Positions 39,504-48,528 of a DNA stretch of 64,000 nt are shown piece by piece. The position numbers and the translations under genes are program-made. Under the pieces are notes generated by a model, which saw only the letters and a list, made by a program, of their open reading frames with translations, had not been told where the DNA came from and did not search any database. Numbering within the stretch: position 1 is the first letter of the stretch; every line of letters begins with the position of its first letter. The stretch spans positions 1 to 64,000 of the forward strand of contig JAAAOB010000053.1 of NCBI GenBank assembly GCA_009909035.1, in the 5' to 3' direction. The DNA comes from Bacteroidota bacterium. GTDB lineage: Bacteria; Bacteroidota; Rhodothermia; Balneolales; Balneolaceae.

Positions 39504-40424
39504 ATGTTGATTAATATCGAAAAAATAAAATGGGTCGCGGGTTTTTTGGGGCTTATGGTTCTGCTTTTAGCTGAACCTGTTTCTGCCCAGGAATTCAACT
39601 GTGATGTAACCCTGAATACCCGCCAGATAAGCGGGTCATCCTACGAATATATAAACGAGCTGGAGCCGGCGCTGGAATCGTATATCAATGACAACACGTG
39701 GACTGACGACCGGTACCAGGAATTTGAACGCATTCGCTGCCAGGTACAAATTGTGTTAACGAGCGTGGATGATCAATTTAACTACACGGCGGAAGCATTT
39801 TTCAGCCTGCGCAGGCCAATCTACAACACAATTCAGGAGTCATCCTCCTTAGTACTTAGTGATAACAACTGGACATTCAGCTATCCTAAAAATAAAAATC
39901 TACTTTTTGATGAGCTCCAGTTCGATGATTTGACCAGTTTTATCGACTTTTACATGTACGTAATTCTTGGGTATGATTACGATAGTTTTGAACGACTTGG
40001 GGGATCCCGGCACTACAATAAAGCACAGAATATTTTTGAATTGGGAAGAAACAGCGGTGCTCAGGGGTGGGGCCGGTCTATTGGGGCTCAGCGCAATCGG
40101 TTCGGGTTGATCTCCGACATGCTAAACCCAAACTATCAGCCGCTCCGTGAAGCTGTTTATCGATACCACCGCTTTGGACTTGACCAATTCACGATTAATA
40201 ACCGGGAATCGATCCGGGAGGTCGTCGATGTTTTAAAAAATCTGGAAGAGGCGAAGAGACGCACAAGCAACAACTACCTGTTCGATATTTTCTTTGATAC
40301 AAAGTACAATGAAATTGTTGCGCTGCTTCAATCCGCGAACGTTCAAACTCGGTTGGAGGCCTACAATGTACTGCGCGATGTAGATCCGGCGCATTCAACA
40401 GCTTACGAAAGGCTTCAAAATTAA
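39504..40424 (+). CDS. porD: PorD-like type IX secretion protein (DUF4835)
   Basis: A 306-residue exported protein with a signal ending near residue 28 (LLLAEPVSAQ) and the DUF4835 pattern: FNCDVTLNTRQISG, ERIRCQVQIVLTSV, FSYPKNKNLLFDELQFDDLT and the long helical C-terminus. DUF4835 proteins are called PorD and are needed for type IX secretion in Bacteroidota. It starts 37 bases from the divergent barrel gene, so both share a compact regulatory region. Confidence 0.88.
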   Translation: MLINIEKIKWVAGFLGLMVLLLAEPVSAQEFNCDVTLNTRQISGSSYEYINELEPALESYINDNTWTDDRYQEFERIRCQVQIVLTSVDDQFNYTAEAFFSLRRPIYNTIQESSSLVLSDNNWTFSYPKNKNLLFDELQFDDLTSFIDFYMYVILGYDYDSFERLGGSRHYNKAQNIFELGRNSGAQGWGRSIGAQRNRFGLISDMLNPNYQPLREAVYRYHRFGLDQFTINNRESIREVVDVLKNLEEAKRRTSNNYLFDIFFDTKYNEIVALLQSANVQTRLEAYNVLRDVDPAHSTAYERLQN

Positions 40425-40647
40425 GCTTCTATGTTGAATTGTGTGGGTAACTTAAAACCCAAATCTAATTTTTCACAGAAACCAATATACCACCAATTCT
40501 TTTAGCTCAATCATTTGATTAATACGATAATCAATATCAAGCAATCAACTGATGAGCCTTTCGTATTTCCCTGATACTTTTCCCCAAGGGACAAGTGAAC
40601 GGTCAAAAGTATCCAAAACCCGCCGGCTAAAGATTTGCTCCGGTGGG

Positions 40648-40757
40648 CACATTTGAACACTTTGCGATGTAAAAACGAAGGTCCGCATCGCTTTATCTTT
40701 GTAAACTATATTCGGCCGGTACGTTTTTACACCCATCGCAGGCGTGTTCAAATGAGC
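40648..40757. repeat. Large imperfect stem-loop
   Basis: Left arm 40648-40676 and right arm 40722-40757 share CATTTGAACAC, GCGATG and TAAAAACG, complementary at similar spacing. They enclose a 45-base loop. Its purpose is unknown; it may be a remnant of a mobile element or a regulatory RNA. Confidence 0.6.
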
Positions 40758-40888
40758 ATACGCCACCTGTACAAATCGGAGGCCGGATAGATGATCAGCC
40801 TAATCAAATTTATACGCAATAATTAAACGACCCACACAAAAAAACATGGAGCCAAAATTAAGCTTCTATCGTGGTATTGATTAAATAT

Positions 40889-40972
40889 CGTGTAGTCACC
40901 GGATGAGGTTTACCACAAAATCGAGTCGTGATGAATGTAGATGTCATGCATAGTTCACCATCCGATATTTCA
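40889..40972. repeat. Dispersed intergenic repeat, copy B
   Basis: Colinear with copy A at 19041-19125, sharing TGTAGTCACCGG, AAAATCGAGT, ATGTCATGCAT and ATCCGAT. The next bases (CGATCAACATTGAC) resemble the start of the palindrome that follows copy A. Confidence 0.55.
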
Positions 40973-41005
40973 TAATGACGATCAACATTGACAATAGATG
41001 AGCGG

Positions 41006-44000
41006 TTATTTAATCAGCGTAAGTTTTCTTGTTATAACTGACGTGCCGGTGACCATCCTCGCTATGTATGTGCCGCTGGAAAATGCCGATGCATCCCAGA
41101 CTCGTTCGTGAACGCCGGCACCGAGCGTTTGATCCACAAGGGTCGAAATTTTGCGCCCCAGCATATCGTAAATGGTAACCTGCACCCGGCCTTCAATCGG
41201 TAACTCAAAACGAAATGTGGTGGATGGGTTAAACGGGTTGGGAAAGTTTTGATGGAGCATAAAGGTATCGGGCAATCCGTCTGCATCCTTTCCGGGCTGA
41301 ATCACCAGTTTAAATTGAGCATGGCTGTTCCCTTCTCTCTTCACAATGCTGTTGGTTTTGGCGTGGAAATCAGCTTTGGATGCAGCGCGGAGATGATTCA
41401 TGGAAATGGAGATGGAGCGGGTGTTACGCAGATCGTACCGCTGTCCATTCTGTTCATTTATAATGAAAACCTCCCATCCATCCGGAATATGGTCAAAATT
41501 GGTGATGTTTAAGGTTATGTCGTCTGTTGATGGTGATCCTTTTTTGAACGTATTGATGCTGAAGGGCACAACAAGCTCCGAACCAAACCGCCGCGGCAGG
41601 TTATTAATAGCCAGCCGTTCGCCTGTATCAGATAGCGAGTAAAACTCCAGGTAGTCACCAATTCCCGGTGGTGGCAGCAGCTTGAAAGCGTCCCGGCTAT
41701 CCAGCCCAAGGCTGCCGGAATCATCAAACGTTACGTGCGCTGTGGATCGATACCGCCGGGACGTCCGGGCGTTGATACTGATGTACGGTGTCTCCGGCTG
41801 GTCGGCTTTTCCTGCAAATGAGCCACCAAACGTCTTTGCATCCTCATGCACCGTAAGGGTTGGATTTTCGCCGGTGGCATTCACCCAAAACGCCTGAAAC
41901 GGCGCAATAATACCATTGGCTATATCGCCGACGCTGCCGTTCCAGGTCAGGTACTGGTTGATATTTGGGTCCCAGACATAGATTTCCTGGCTAATATTGT
42001 TTTTGGTCAAGGAGGGGTGATCCCAGTCGATGGCTGCACCAAATGGGTTGCCAACCATATTCCATCCCGTATCGGCCGCTGCAGTGTATGTCACAGGCAA
42101 ATTGATCTGTCCGCCCGTTCCTTCATGTTCAAGGCCGTTTACTTCCAGGAGGTAGGGTAGCGGATCATTATAGTTATTGTCTTCAGGCACATCCCCAAAC
42201 ATGTAGACATGATATCCGCGCCCAACCGTAACGGAGTCGGTGCTGCTTTCGGGAGCCCGCCACCGCTGGTTATCCGTTCCTTCTATAGTCTCGTCATACC
42301 ATAACACATTGGGCTGAAGCGGGCCGGGGAGTGATGCGCCTGTGTAGCCCTGGGTGAGGACGTCACTCAAAAAGGTATCGAAGGTTGCCTGCAGGGGCGA
42401 AGAGAGCATCCTATAGCCCGGCTGACCTGTGATCTTCAGCTGATAGGTCAGCTCGCCCGATGTGATGCTCTTGGTGTTTGCAATCAGTGAGAGGCCGTCA
42501 CCCACCACTAACGATCCATCGTTGAGGGAAAGCGTTCCGTTTACGCGTATTGATTGATGGAGCGATACGGATTGAGTATTGCTGATGGTAAGATGTTGAA
42601 CATCCGCCGGCAGTCCATCCCCGGTTGTTTGAGGTTGCGTTCCATTGAATAGATAGTGCGCCAGCTGGCTATATGATCTTGACGCTGTTTGAATTGTACC
42701 TTCCGGTGCGGACAGTGTAATGCCATCCGGAGACTGAATCTCGATTGTCCCGCCATCATCCAGGGTAAAACTGCCAGAGCCTTCGGCAATGTACCCATTT
42801 GTATCCAATCTGCCGGCACCCTCTCCGGTATCGGTTATGCTTAGAACGCCGCTGCTTCCAATGGTTAGGTCACTGACCCAGGTGATGTTGTGATCAACGG
42901 AGGCCGATCCACCAATAATGACAGTATCCTCGGGGCCGGGAATGAAACCGGCCTCCGGCCCGCCGTGTCCTTCGAAAGACCAAACAGCGGCACTGTTCCA
43001 ATTGCCGGATTGCCGGCTGTAATACACGTTTTCGGTCGTCTCTTTCACATACCGGATAATGACAATCCCGGAGCCGCCCTCTGCGCCTGCCCGGCTGTTG
43101 TTTCCGCCACCGCCACCGCCGCCGGTTCCGTCCTGACCCGGCGTTGGCGGGGTGGAGTCATTGGCACCGTTGCCCCCGCCGCCAAGACCCCCAAGACCAA
43201 CGGGGGTTGTCCCCTGCGCTGCGCCGCCTCCGCCGCCCCCGGCATAGGTGTTGGGGCTTCCCGTAATCGAGATTTCAAGACCGTCTCCGCCATCACCGCC
43301 TTTTTCCCATGCATTTCCCGCCAGGTTTTCTGCGGTTGTGCCGGCACCGCCACCACCCGTTGCACCGGCTCCAAGCGGTGAGCCACTGGAATTCCCCCCA
43401 CGGTTCCCAAACTCCCCGGCCCCGGACTGCAACGCTTCACCACCGGGCGCCCCTCGTGATCCGCCTCCGCTGCCTCCGCTGTTTCCGCGGCCGTTTCCAC
43501 CAATTCCGCCCCCGCCGCCAAGGCCGGTGATATTCGCAAACGAGCTATTCTCTCCGTTGCTGCCCGAATTGTTTCCGGGTGTCCCGGGAGCACCGCCATC
43601 TCCAACTGTTATGGAGACGGGGCTGCCCAGTGATGATATGTCATATCCTTCAAGATACACAAGTCCACCTGCACCGCCCCCGCCGGAGCCGGCCCCGCTG
43701 AACGCCGTTGAAGTTCCACCGCCGCCTCCGCCGCCCACCACGAGCAGGTCGATTTCTGTCACCCCATCCGGAATGTCCCATGAGCTTGTCCCCGGCGTAT
43801 CAAAAATTTCAACAAATTCTTGTGTTGTAACGGCTACAAAGCTTATGGACAAGTTTCCGATCGTGGGATCGCTATCCGTTGGTCCGAGGTAAGCGGTAAT
43901 TGCAGCCGTTTCAGGGGTTTCTGAAGAGGTGAGTGTTACGGTGTACGTCCCGTCGCCATTGTCATTGGCAAGAACTGCCGTTCCCGATGCGCCGCCCTGG

Positions 44001-44890
44001 CCGTCACTCACTGTTCCCGCCGAGGTAGTAATGTATACAGAGTTGCCGCCATTGGGAATCTCAGTACCTGCATCATCTTTCAACTGAACCGTGATCTGGG
44101 TGGTTGAGCTGCCATTGGCGGGCAGTTCCTGGCTGACTGATGTGAGTGTGGACTGACCGGCATCCGGGGCTCCAACCGGCGGGGTGTAGCTAAAATTGCT
44201 TATTTCTGTAAAGGCTTCTCCAAATAGCTGATCCAAAGAACTGGAAAGAAAACAAAACTGGTCTCCGCCCTGAATGGAAATATCTACCGTTCCGGACTGC
44301 ACGTCGGGCCCATTATCATCCGTAAGCTGGGATACCGTACCATTGACTACATATCCGAAGGGATCCCATCGTGGGCCATCACTGTCGTTGGTCTCGTACT
44401 GCCAGGTAAAGGCAAGAGTGCCCTCCCCGGTTCCGGGTATAGAGATGCAGTATGTGGAGTTGTTGGCTGAGTTCGACTGATTGTTTGACCCGGTCATTGT
44501 GATTGAGCTGGGAGCATTGCCGGTATCTACTGAACCATCTCCGCCATCGGGGTCAAAGGTCCAGTTACCGGGGGAAAAATCTCCCGTAAAATCTGTCGTG
44601 GGTGCCTGCATTGCTCCAAAAAGGGAGGCGTGGACGCTTTTATTCTTTGATTGTCTTGTATTATAGGAGGAGAGCTGGTCCGGCAGCTTCTGTGGGTCTT
44701 CATTTCTCGATACTGTGTCGGAATATGAGGGTAGTAGAATCGTAGCGAAACCGGCTAACTGTACCGGCTGCCCATCCCATATGTTGGTTTTTGGCATACT
44801 GTCCACCGGGTTGGCTGCTGTATTCCCGCTTACACCCGCCAGGGTAATAAAGAGCAAAACAAATATTTTCGAGATCTGCTGTAAACTCAT
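41006..44890 (-). CDS. Large T9SS cargo protein with invasin-like and glycine-rich domains
   Basis: A 1294-residue protein with an N-terminal signal (ISKIFVLLFITLAGVSGNTA). An Ig/invasin-like module follows (about 245-350), then a glycine-rich region of some 240 residues, about 375-615, ending in the hallmark GSGIVIIRY. A G8-like beta region comes next (VYYSRQSGNWNSAAVWSF). The C-terminal type A sorting domain carries NFPNPFNPSTTFRFELP and ends RKLTLIK. The protein is therefore predicted to leave the cell by type IX secretion and stay on the surface or in the medium. It lies next to porD on the opposite strand. Confidence 0.88.
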   Translation of the reverse strand: MSLQQISKIFVLLFITLAGVSGNTAANPVDSMPKTNIWDGQPVQLAGFATILLPSYSDTVSRNEDPQKLPDQLSSYNTRQSKNKSVHASLFGAMQAPTTDFTGDFSPGNWTFDPDGGDGSVDTGNAPSSITMTGSNNQSNSANNSTYCISIPGTGEGTLAFTWQYETNDSDGPRWDPFGYVVNGTVSQLTDDNGPDVQSGTVDISIQGGDQFCFLSSSLDQLFGEAFTEISNFSYTPPVGAPDAGQSTLTSVSQELPANGSSTTQITVQLKDDAGTEIPNGGNSVYITTSAGTVSDGQGGASGTAVLANDNGDGTYTVTLTSSETPETAAITAYLGPTDSDPTIGNLSISFVAVTTQEFVEIFDTPGTSSWDIPDGVTEIDLLVVGGGGGGGTSTAFSGAGSGGGGAGGLVYLEGYDISSLGSPVSITVGDGGAPGTPGNNSGSNGENSSFANITGLGGGGGIGGNGRGNSGGSGGGSRGAPGGEALQSGAGEFGNRGGNSSGSPLGAGATGGGGAGTTAENLAGNAWEKGGDGGDGLEISITGSPNTYAGGGGGGAAQGTTPVGLGGLGGGGNGANDSTPPTPGQDGTGGGGGGGNNSRAGAEGGSGIVIIRYVKETTENVYYSRQSGNWNSAAVWSFEGHGGPEAGFIPGPEDTVIIGGSASVDHNITWVSDLTIGSSGVLSITDTGEGAGRLDTNGYIAEGSGSFTLDDGGTIEIQSPDGITLSAPEGTIQTASRSYSQLAHYLFNGTQPQTTGDGLPADVQHLTISNTQSVSLHQSIRVNGTLSLNDGSLVVGDGLSLIANTKSITSGELTYQLKITGQPGYRMLSSPLQATFDTFLSDVLTQGYTGASLPGPLQPNVLWYDETIEGTDNQRWRAPESSTDSVTVGRGYHVYMFGDVPEDNNYNDPLPYLLEVNGLEHEGTGGQINLPVTYTAAADTGWNMVGNPFGAAIDWDHPSLTKNNISQEIYVWDPNINQYLTWNGSVGDIANGIIAPFQAFWVNATGENPTLTVHEDAKTFGGSFAGKADQPETPYISINARTSRRYRSTAHVTFDDSGSLGLDSRDAFKLLPPPGIGDYLEFYSLSDTGERLAINNLPRRFGSELVVPFSINTFKKGSPSTDDITLNITNFDHIPDGWEVFIINEQNGQRYDLRNTRSISISMNHLRAASKADFHAKTNSIVKREGNSHAQFKLVIQPGKDADGLPDTFMLHQNFPNPFNPSTTFRFELPIEGRVQVTIYDMLGRKISTLVDQTLGAGVHERVWDASAFSSGTYIARMVTGTSVITRKLTLIK

Positions 44891-45112
44891 ACCTTATTTG
44901 CGAATAGTCTGAACTTTTTTTCCCCATACATACAGCATGTGCACGATTGTTCGTTGCTTTGCTGTACAATACGTGGATGATTGTCAACTTATTTGTGTAT
45001 CGGTGGTTTCTAAGATTTCTATAAGGTGATATAAGATTTTACCCATTTATTAAAAAAAATTAATGTTTACGATTTTAACTCTTTTATCAATTTATAATCC
45101 ATTATTTCAATC

Positions 45113-45820
45113 ATGAAAGGAATTATTCTGGCCGGCGGCACGGGCTCCCGGCTCTTTCCACTCACAAAGGTCACCAACAAACATCTGCTTCCTGTAGGAC
45201 GCAAGCCAATGATTTACTATCCAATTGAAAAATTGGTGGATTCAGGGATTGAAGAAATCCTGATCGTTACCGGTACAGAACACATGGGGGATGTGGTGAA
45301 CCTGCTTGGCTCCGGCAAAGATTTTGGATGCCGGTTTACCTACAAAGTACAGGATGAGGCCGGAGGAATTGCGCAGGCTCTGGGGCTTGCAGAAAATTTT
45401 GTAGGGGATGATGCAATGACGGTCATCCTTGGGGATAACATTTTTGAGGCCTCCCTTGACAAATCGCTGGAAAACTACGCCGGGACCGGGGGACAGATTC
45501 TTCTGCAAAAAGTAGATGATCCCGAACGGTTCGGGGTTGCCGAGCTGGATAGGGATCGTATTGTGGGAATCGAAGAGAAGCCGGATCAGCCCCGGTCGGA
45601 TTACGCCGTCACCGGAATCTACATGTACGACTCTGCGGTGTTTGATTTGATTAAAACGCTGGAGCCGTCCGACCGCGGCGAGCTTGAGATCACCGACGTA
45701 AATAATCACTACATCAAACAGGGAGGGATGCGGTACTCCATACTCGAGGGGTGGTGGACGGATGCAGGAACCCCAGAGTCGTACAAGATTGCAAACGAAT
45801 TAGCATATAAATTACAGTAA
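45113..45820 (+). CDS. rmlA: Glucose-1-phosphate thymidylyltransferase, short form
   Basis: First gene of a dTDP-rhamnose operon. The 235-residue product has the nucleotidyltransferase signature GGTGSRLFPLTKVTNKHLLP at residues 8-27, and LGDNIFE with the metal-binding Asp. It ends soon after the catalytic core, so it lacks the C-terminal extension of the 290-residue enterobacterial RmlA. This short form is common elsewhere. It couples dTTP to glucose 1-phosphate. A 5-base gap leads to rmlD. Confidence 0.93.
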   Translation: MKGIILAGGTGSRLFPLTKVTNKHLLPVGRKPMIYYPIEKLVDSGIEEILIVTGTEHMGDVVNLLGSGKDFGCRFTYKVQDEAGGIAQALGLAENFVGDDAMTVILGDNIFEASLDKSLENYAGTGGQILLQKVDDPERFGVAELDRDRIVGIEEKPDQPRSDYAVTGIYMYDSAVFDLIKTLEPSDRGELEITDVNNHYIKQGGMRYSILEGWWTDAGTPESYKIANELAYKLQ

Positions 45821-45825
45821 AACAT

Positions 45826-46707
45826 ATGAAATTACTGATTACAGGAGCAGGCGGTCAGCTTGGAATGGAATGGATGGAGCACCTGGAAGGAACCCGGCAC
45901 CAGCCGGCGGGATACGGATCGGGCATGCTCGATATCACCGATAAGCAAGCGATACAAAAGGTACTTGATGATGAACAGCCCGATGTTGTGATCAACTGTG
46001 CCGCCTACACCGCAGTTGATGATGCCGAGGATAATAGGGACAAGGCGTTCCGCGTAAATCGTGACGGCGCGGCATACGTGGCTGAAGCGTGCAAGACTCG
46101 TGGCATAACGATGGTGCACTACAGCACCGACTATGTGTTTGAAGGGTCAGAGCGAGATCAAAAAAAATTGCCGGACGGCTACCCTGAACACCATCCCGCC
46201 AACCCGCAGAATGTATATGGGGCATCCAAACGGGCCGGTGAAGAGGAGATAAAACGAATTGGCGGCGATTGGCTGATACTTCGCGTGTCGTGGCTCTGTG
46301 GTGTCTACGGGAACAATTTCATCAAAACCATGCTGCGCTTTTCAAAAGAGAGAGATGAACTAAAAGTAGTAAACGATCAAACCGGGTGTCCCACCTTTTG
46401 CAGTGATCTTGTGGTTAAGACAATGAAGCTGGTGGAAATGGAGAAGAAAGGATATTTTCATATCAGTTCGGCGGGGGCGATAACATGGTTTGACTTGACG
46501 GAAGAAATTTTGAAACTGACCGGGCGCGATCACCGCGTACAACTGACCGCCATTAGTTCCGAGGAGTTTGCGTCAAAAGCCCATCGACCCGCGTTTTCCC
46601 TGCTGAACTGCGAGAAGCTTACGCGGGCCGGGTTGAATCAACTGAACTGGAAAGATGGCCTGGAGAGGCTGCTCAGCCGGGTGAATGAAATAGAAGAAGA
46701 ATTATGA
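45826..46707 (+). CDS. rmlD: dTDP-4-dehydrorhamnose reductase
   Basis: A 293-residue short-chain dehydrogenase-type reductase that makes dTDP-L-rhamnose. It has the nucleotide-binding LLITGAGGQLG at the N-terminus, VVINCAAYTAVDDAE, the STDYVFEG segment, and the YxxxK catalytic pair in YGASKRAGE. Its stop overlaps the rmlC ATG by 4 bases (ATGA). Confidence 0.95.
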   Translation: MKLLITGAGGQLGMEWMEHLEGTRHQPAGYGSGMLDITDKQAIQKVLDDEQPDVVINCAAYTAVDDAEDNRDKAFRVNRDGAAYVAEACKTRGITMVHYSTDYVFEGSERDQKKLPDGYPEHHPANPQNVYGASKRAGEEEIKRIGGDWLILRVSWLCGVYGNNFIKTMLRFSKERDELKVVNDQTGCPTFCSDLVVKTMKLVEMEKKGYFHISSAGAITWFDLTEEILKLTGRDHRVQLTAISSEEFASKAHRPAFSLLNCEKLTRAGLNQLNWKDGLERLLSRVNEIEEEL

Positions 46708-47252
46708 ATATTGAGTCGACACCACTTCAACCGGTAAAACTTATCAAGCCCACTCCGTTTAAAGATACGAGGGGAGAATTTGTGGAAGTCTATCGCGAGC
46801 ACCTGTTTCGCGACGCAGGGATTGAAATTGAGTTTGTACAGGATAACATCTCCAGGTCAAAGAAAAACGCGGTTCGAGGGCTGCACTACCAGCTACCGCC
46901 GGCATCGCAGGTGAAGCTGGTGATGGTGCCGCACGGTGAAATATTGGATGTGGCCGTGGATATGCGGCTAAACTCGCCAACATTCGGTCACTATTTTTCC
47001 ACCGTATTAAGTGCTGAAAACCGGCACATGCTGTTCGTTCCCACCGGCTTTGCCCATGGATTTGGGGTGCTGAGTGAAGAAGCCACCGTCTACTATAAAT
47101 GTAATGATTATTACAACAAAGAACTGGAGCGCGGCGTGAAGTGGAACGATCCCACACTCGGCATCAAATGGGGGATCGAGAACCCCGTGTTGTCAAAAAA
47201 AGATCAGCAGCTGCCCATACTCGATGAAATTGAAGAAAAAGACCTATTTTAA
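46704..47252 (+). CDS. rmlC: dTDP-4-dehydrorhamnose 3,5-epimerase
   Basis: A 182-residue cupin enzyme of normal length. The family motif RGLHYQLPPASQVKLV near residues 57-72 holds the catalytic His, with Asp in LDVAVDMRLNSPTFG. It performs the double epimerisation before RmlD acts. It starts inside the end of rmlD and precedes rmlB by 46 bases. Confidence 0.95.
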   Translation: MNIESTPLQPVKLIKPTPFKDTRGEFVEVYREHLFRDAGIEIEFVQDNISRSKKNAVRGLHYQLPPASQVKLVMVPHGEILDVAVDMRLNSPTFGHYFSTVLSAENRHMLFVPTGFAHGFGVLSEEATVYYKCNDYYNKELERGVKWNDPTLGIKWGIENPVLSKKDQQLPILDEIEEKDLF

Positions 47253-47298
47253 ATTGAGTAGTTCAAGCAAATAACAATTCTCAACAGGAGAAAGCAGC

Positions 47299-48297
47299 AT
47301 GAAAATAATTGTAACAGGCGGAGCCGGTTTTATAGGATCGAACCTGATTCTTCATCTTCACGAGCATTATGAAGAGATGGAGATTTTGAATATCGACAAG
47401 CTCACCTACGCCTCCAACATCAACTACCTTGATTCTTTGAAACACTCGCGCCGGTACCATTTCAAAAAAATGGATCTCGCAGAGCGGAACGCTGTTCGGG
47501 ATATCGTGCAGAACTGGCGGCCGGAAGGGGTGCTTCACCTGGCGGCCGAATCGCACGTGGACAATTCAATCAAAGGTCCGGAACCGTTTGTGCTTTCGAA
47601 TGTGATCGGCACGTTTAACCTGATTGAGGAGTGCCGGCAGCTTTGGTTTGATAAACAGGATCCTTTTGATGAGCACCGTTTCCTGCACGTTTCCACCGAC
47701 GAGGTGTACGGCACGCTGGGTGAAACCGGCTCTTTTAAGGAAACCACACCGTATGCACCCAATTCGCCCTACTCCGCCACGAAAGCCGGCAGCGATATGC
47801 TGGTCCGTTCTTATTTTCATACCTACGGCATGAATGCCGTTATCACAAACTGCTCCAACAATTACGGGCGGCATCAGCATGATGAAAAACTGATCCCCAC
47901 CGTGATTCGTAAAGCGCTGAAACACGAGCCGATTCCGGTGTACGGCAAAGGGGAGAACGTGCGCGACTGGCTGCACGTGGATGACCACTGCCGTGCGCTG
48001 GCCGCCGTTTTTTATGACGGAGATGCCGGCGAGCAGTACAACATCGGGGGCGATAATGAATGGAAGAACATTGAGCTGGTCCGCAATATTTGCGATATCC
48101 TGAACCAAAAGGTTGGCAACGGTCCGGACGGCGACTACAAAAATCTTATCTCGTTTGTCACTGACCGACCCGGCCATGATTACCGATACTCAGTGGATGC
48201 ATCAAAAATAAAGAAAGAGCTGAGCTGGAGCCCAACTCAGGATTTTGATGCGCTGCTGTCTCAGACGGTGAAGTGGTATGTTGAGAAGTATTCATAA
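47299..48297 (+). CDS. rmlB: dTDP-glucose 4,6-dehydratase
   Basis: A 332-residue extended SDR enzyme. VTGGAGFIGSNLI is the NAD site, STDEVYG holds the catalytic Thr-Asp-Glu, and YSATKAGSD is the YxxxK motif. It makes dTDP-4-keto-6-deoxyglucose, the first committed step. It is last in the order A-D-C-B, so all four rhamnose genes are present. Rhamnose would serve LPS or exopolysaccharide. A purine-rich AGGAG precedes the ATG. Confidence 0.96.
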   Translation: MKIIVTGGAGFIGSNLILHLHEHYEEMEILNIDKLTYASNINYLDSLKHSRRYHFKKMDLAERNAVRDIVQNWRPEGVLHLAAESHVDNSIKGPEPFVLSNVIGTFNLIEECRQLWFDKQDPFDEHRFLHVSTDEVYGTLGETGSFKETTPYAPNSPYSATKAGSDMLVRSYFHTYGMNAVITNCSNNYGRHQHDEKLIPTVIRKALKHEPIPVYGKGENVRDWLHVDDHCRALAAVFYDGDAGEQYNIGGDNEWKNIELVRNICDILNQKVGNGPDGDYKNLISFVTDRPGHDYRYSVDASKIKKELSWSPTQDFDALLSQTVKWYVEKYS

Positions 48298-48528
48298 TAT
48301 TCGAACGTGTTTTATAGAAAATCTGAGTTCGATTTTTACTTTATTTTAAATTTCAGAATAAAGGTCTCCGCTTTTAAAGGGATTATTTTCAACGCGAAGC
48401 GTAAGCGTAGTGAACTTGAGATGAGTGTCCATCAAAGTTTTTCATTATATGTTTTCATCCCGCTTGAATTCTCAACTTTCAAATAGGACATTTGCATTTC
48501 GGTGCAATGAATTGAACTAATGTTTCAT

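Larger units (their letters stand above)
40425..41005. other. Non-coding spacer with stem-loop block and dispersed repeat copy B
   Basis: This 581-base gap lies between porD and a convergent T9SS cargo gene. The middle (about 40545-40766) is more GC-rich than the rest and can be read as a 73-codon minus-strand frame with no recognisable product. It contains a large inverted repeat, and the last 120 bases are related to the repeat near 19.04 kb. Confidence 0.5.

Noticed and set aside
40545-40766. 73-codon minus-strand frame as a real gene
   Set aside because: No ribosome site or family match, and it lies across a large stem-loop. It is kept as a structural observation only.
43248-43892. 214-codon plus-strand frame of Pro-rich sequence
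   Set aside because: Reverse image of the glycine-rich repeat of the T9SS cargo protein; Pro-rich antisense of Gly codons is expected.
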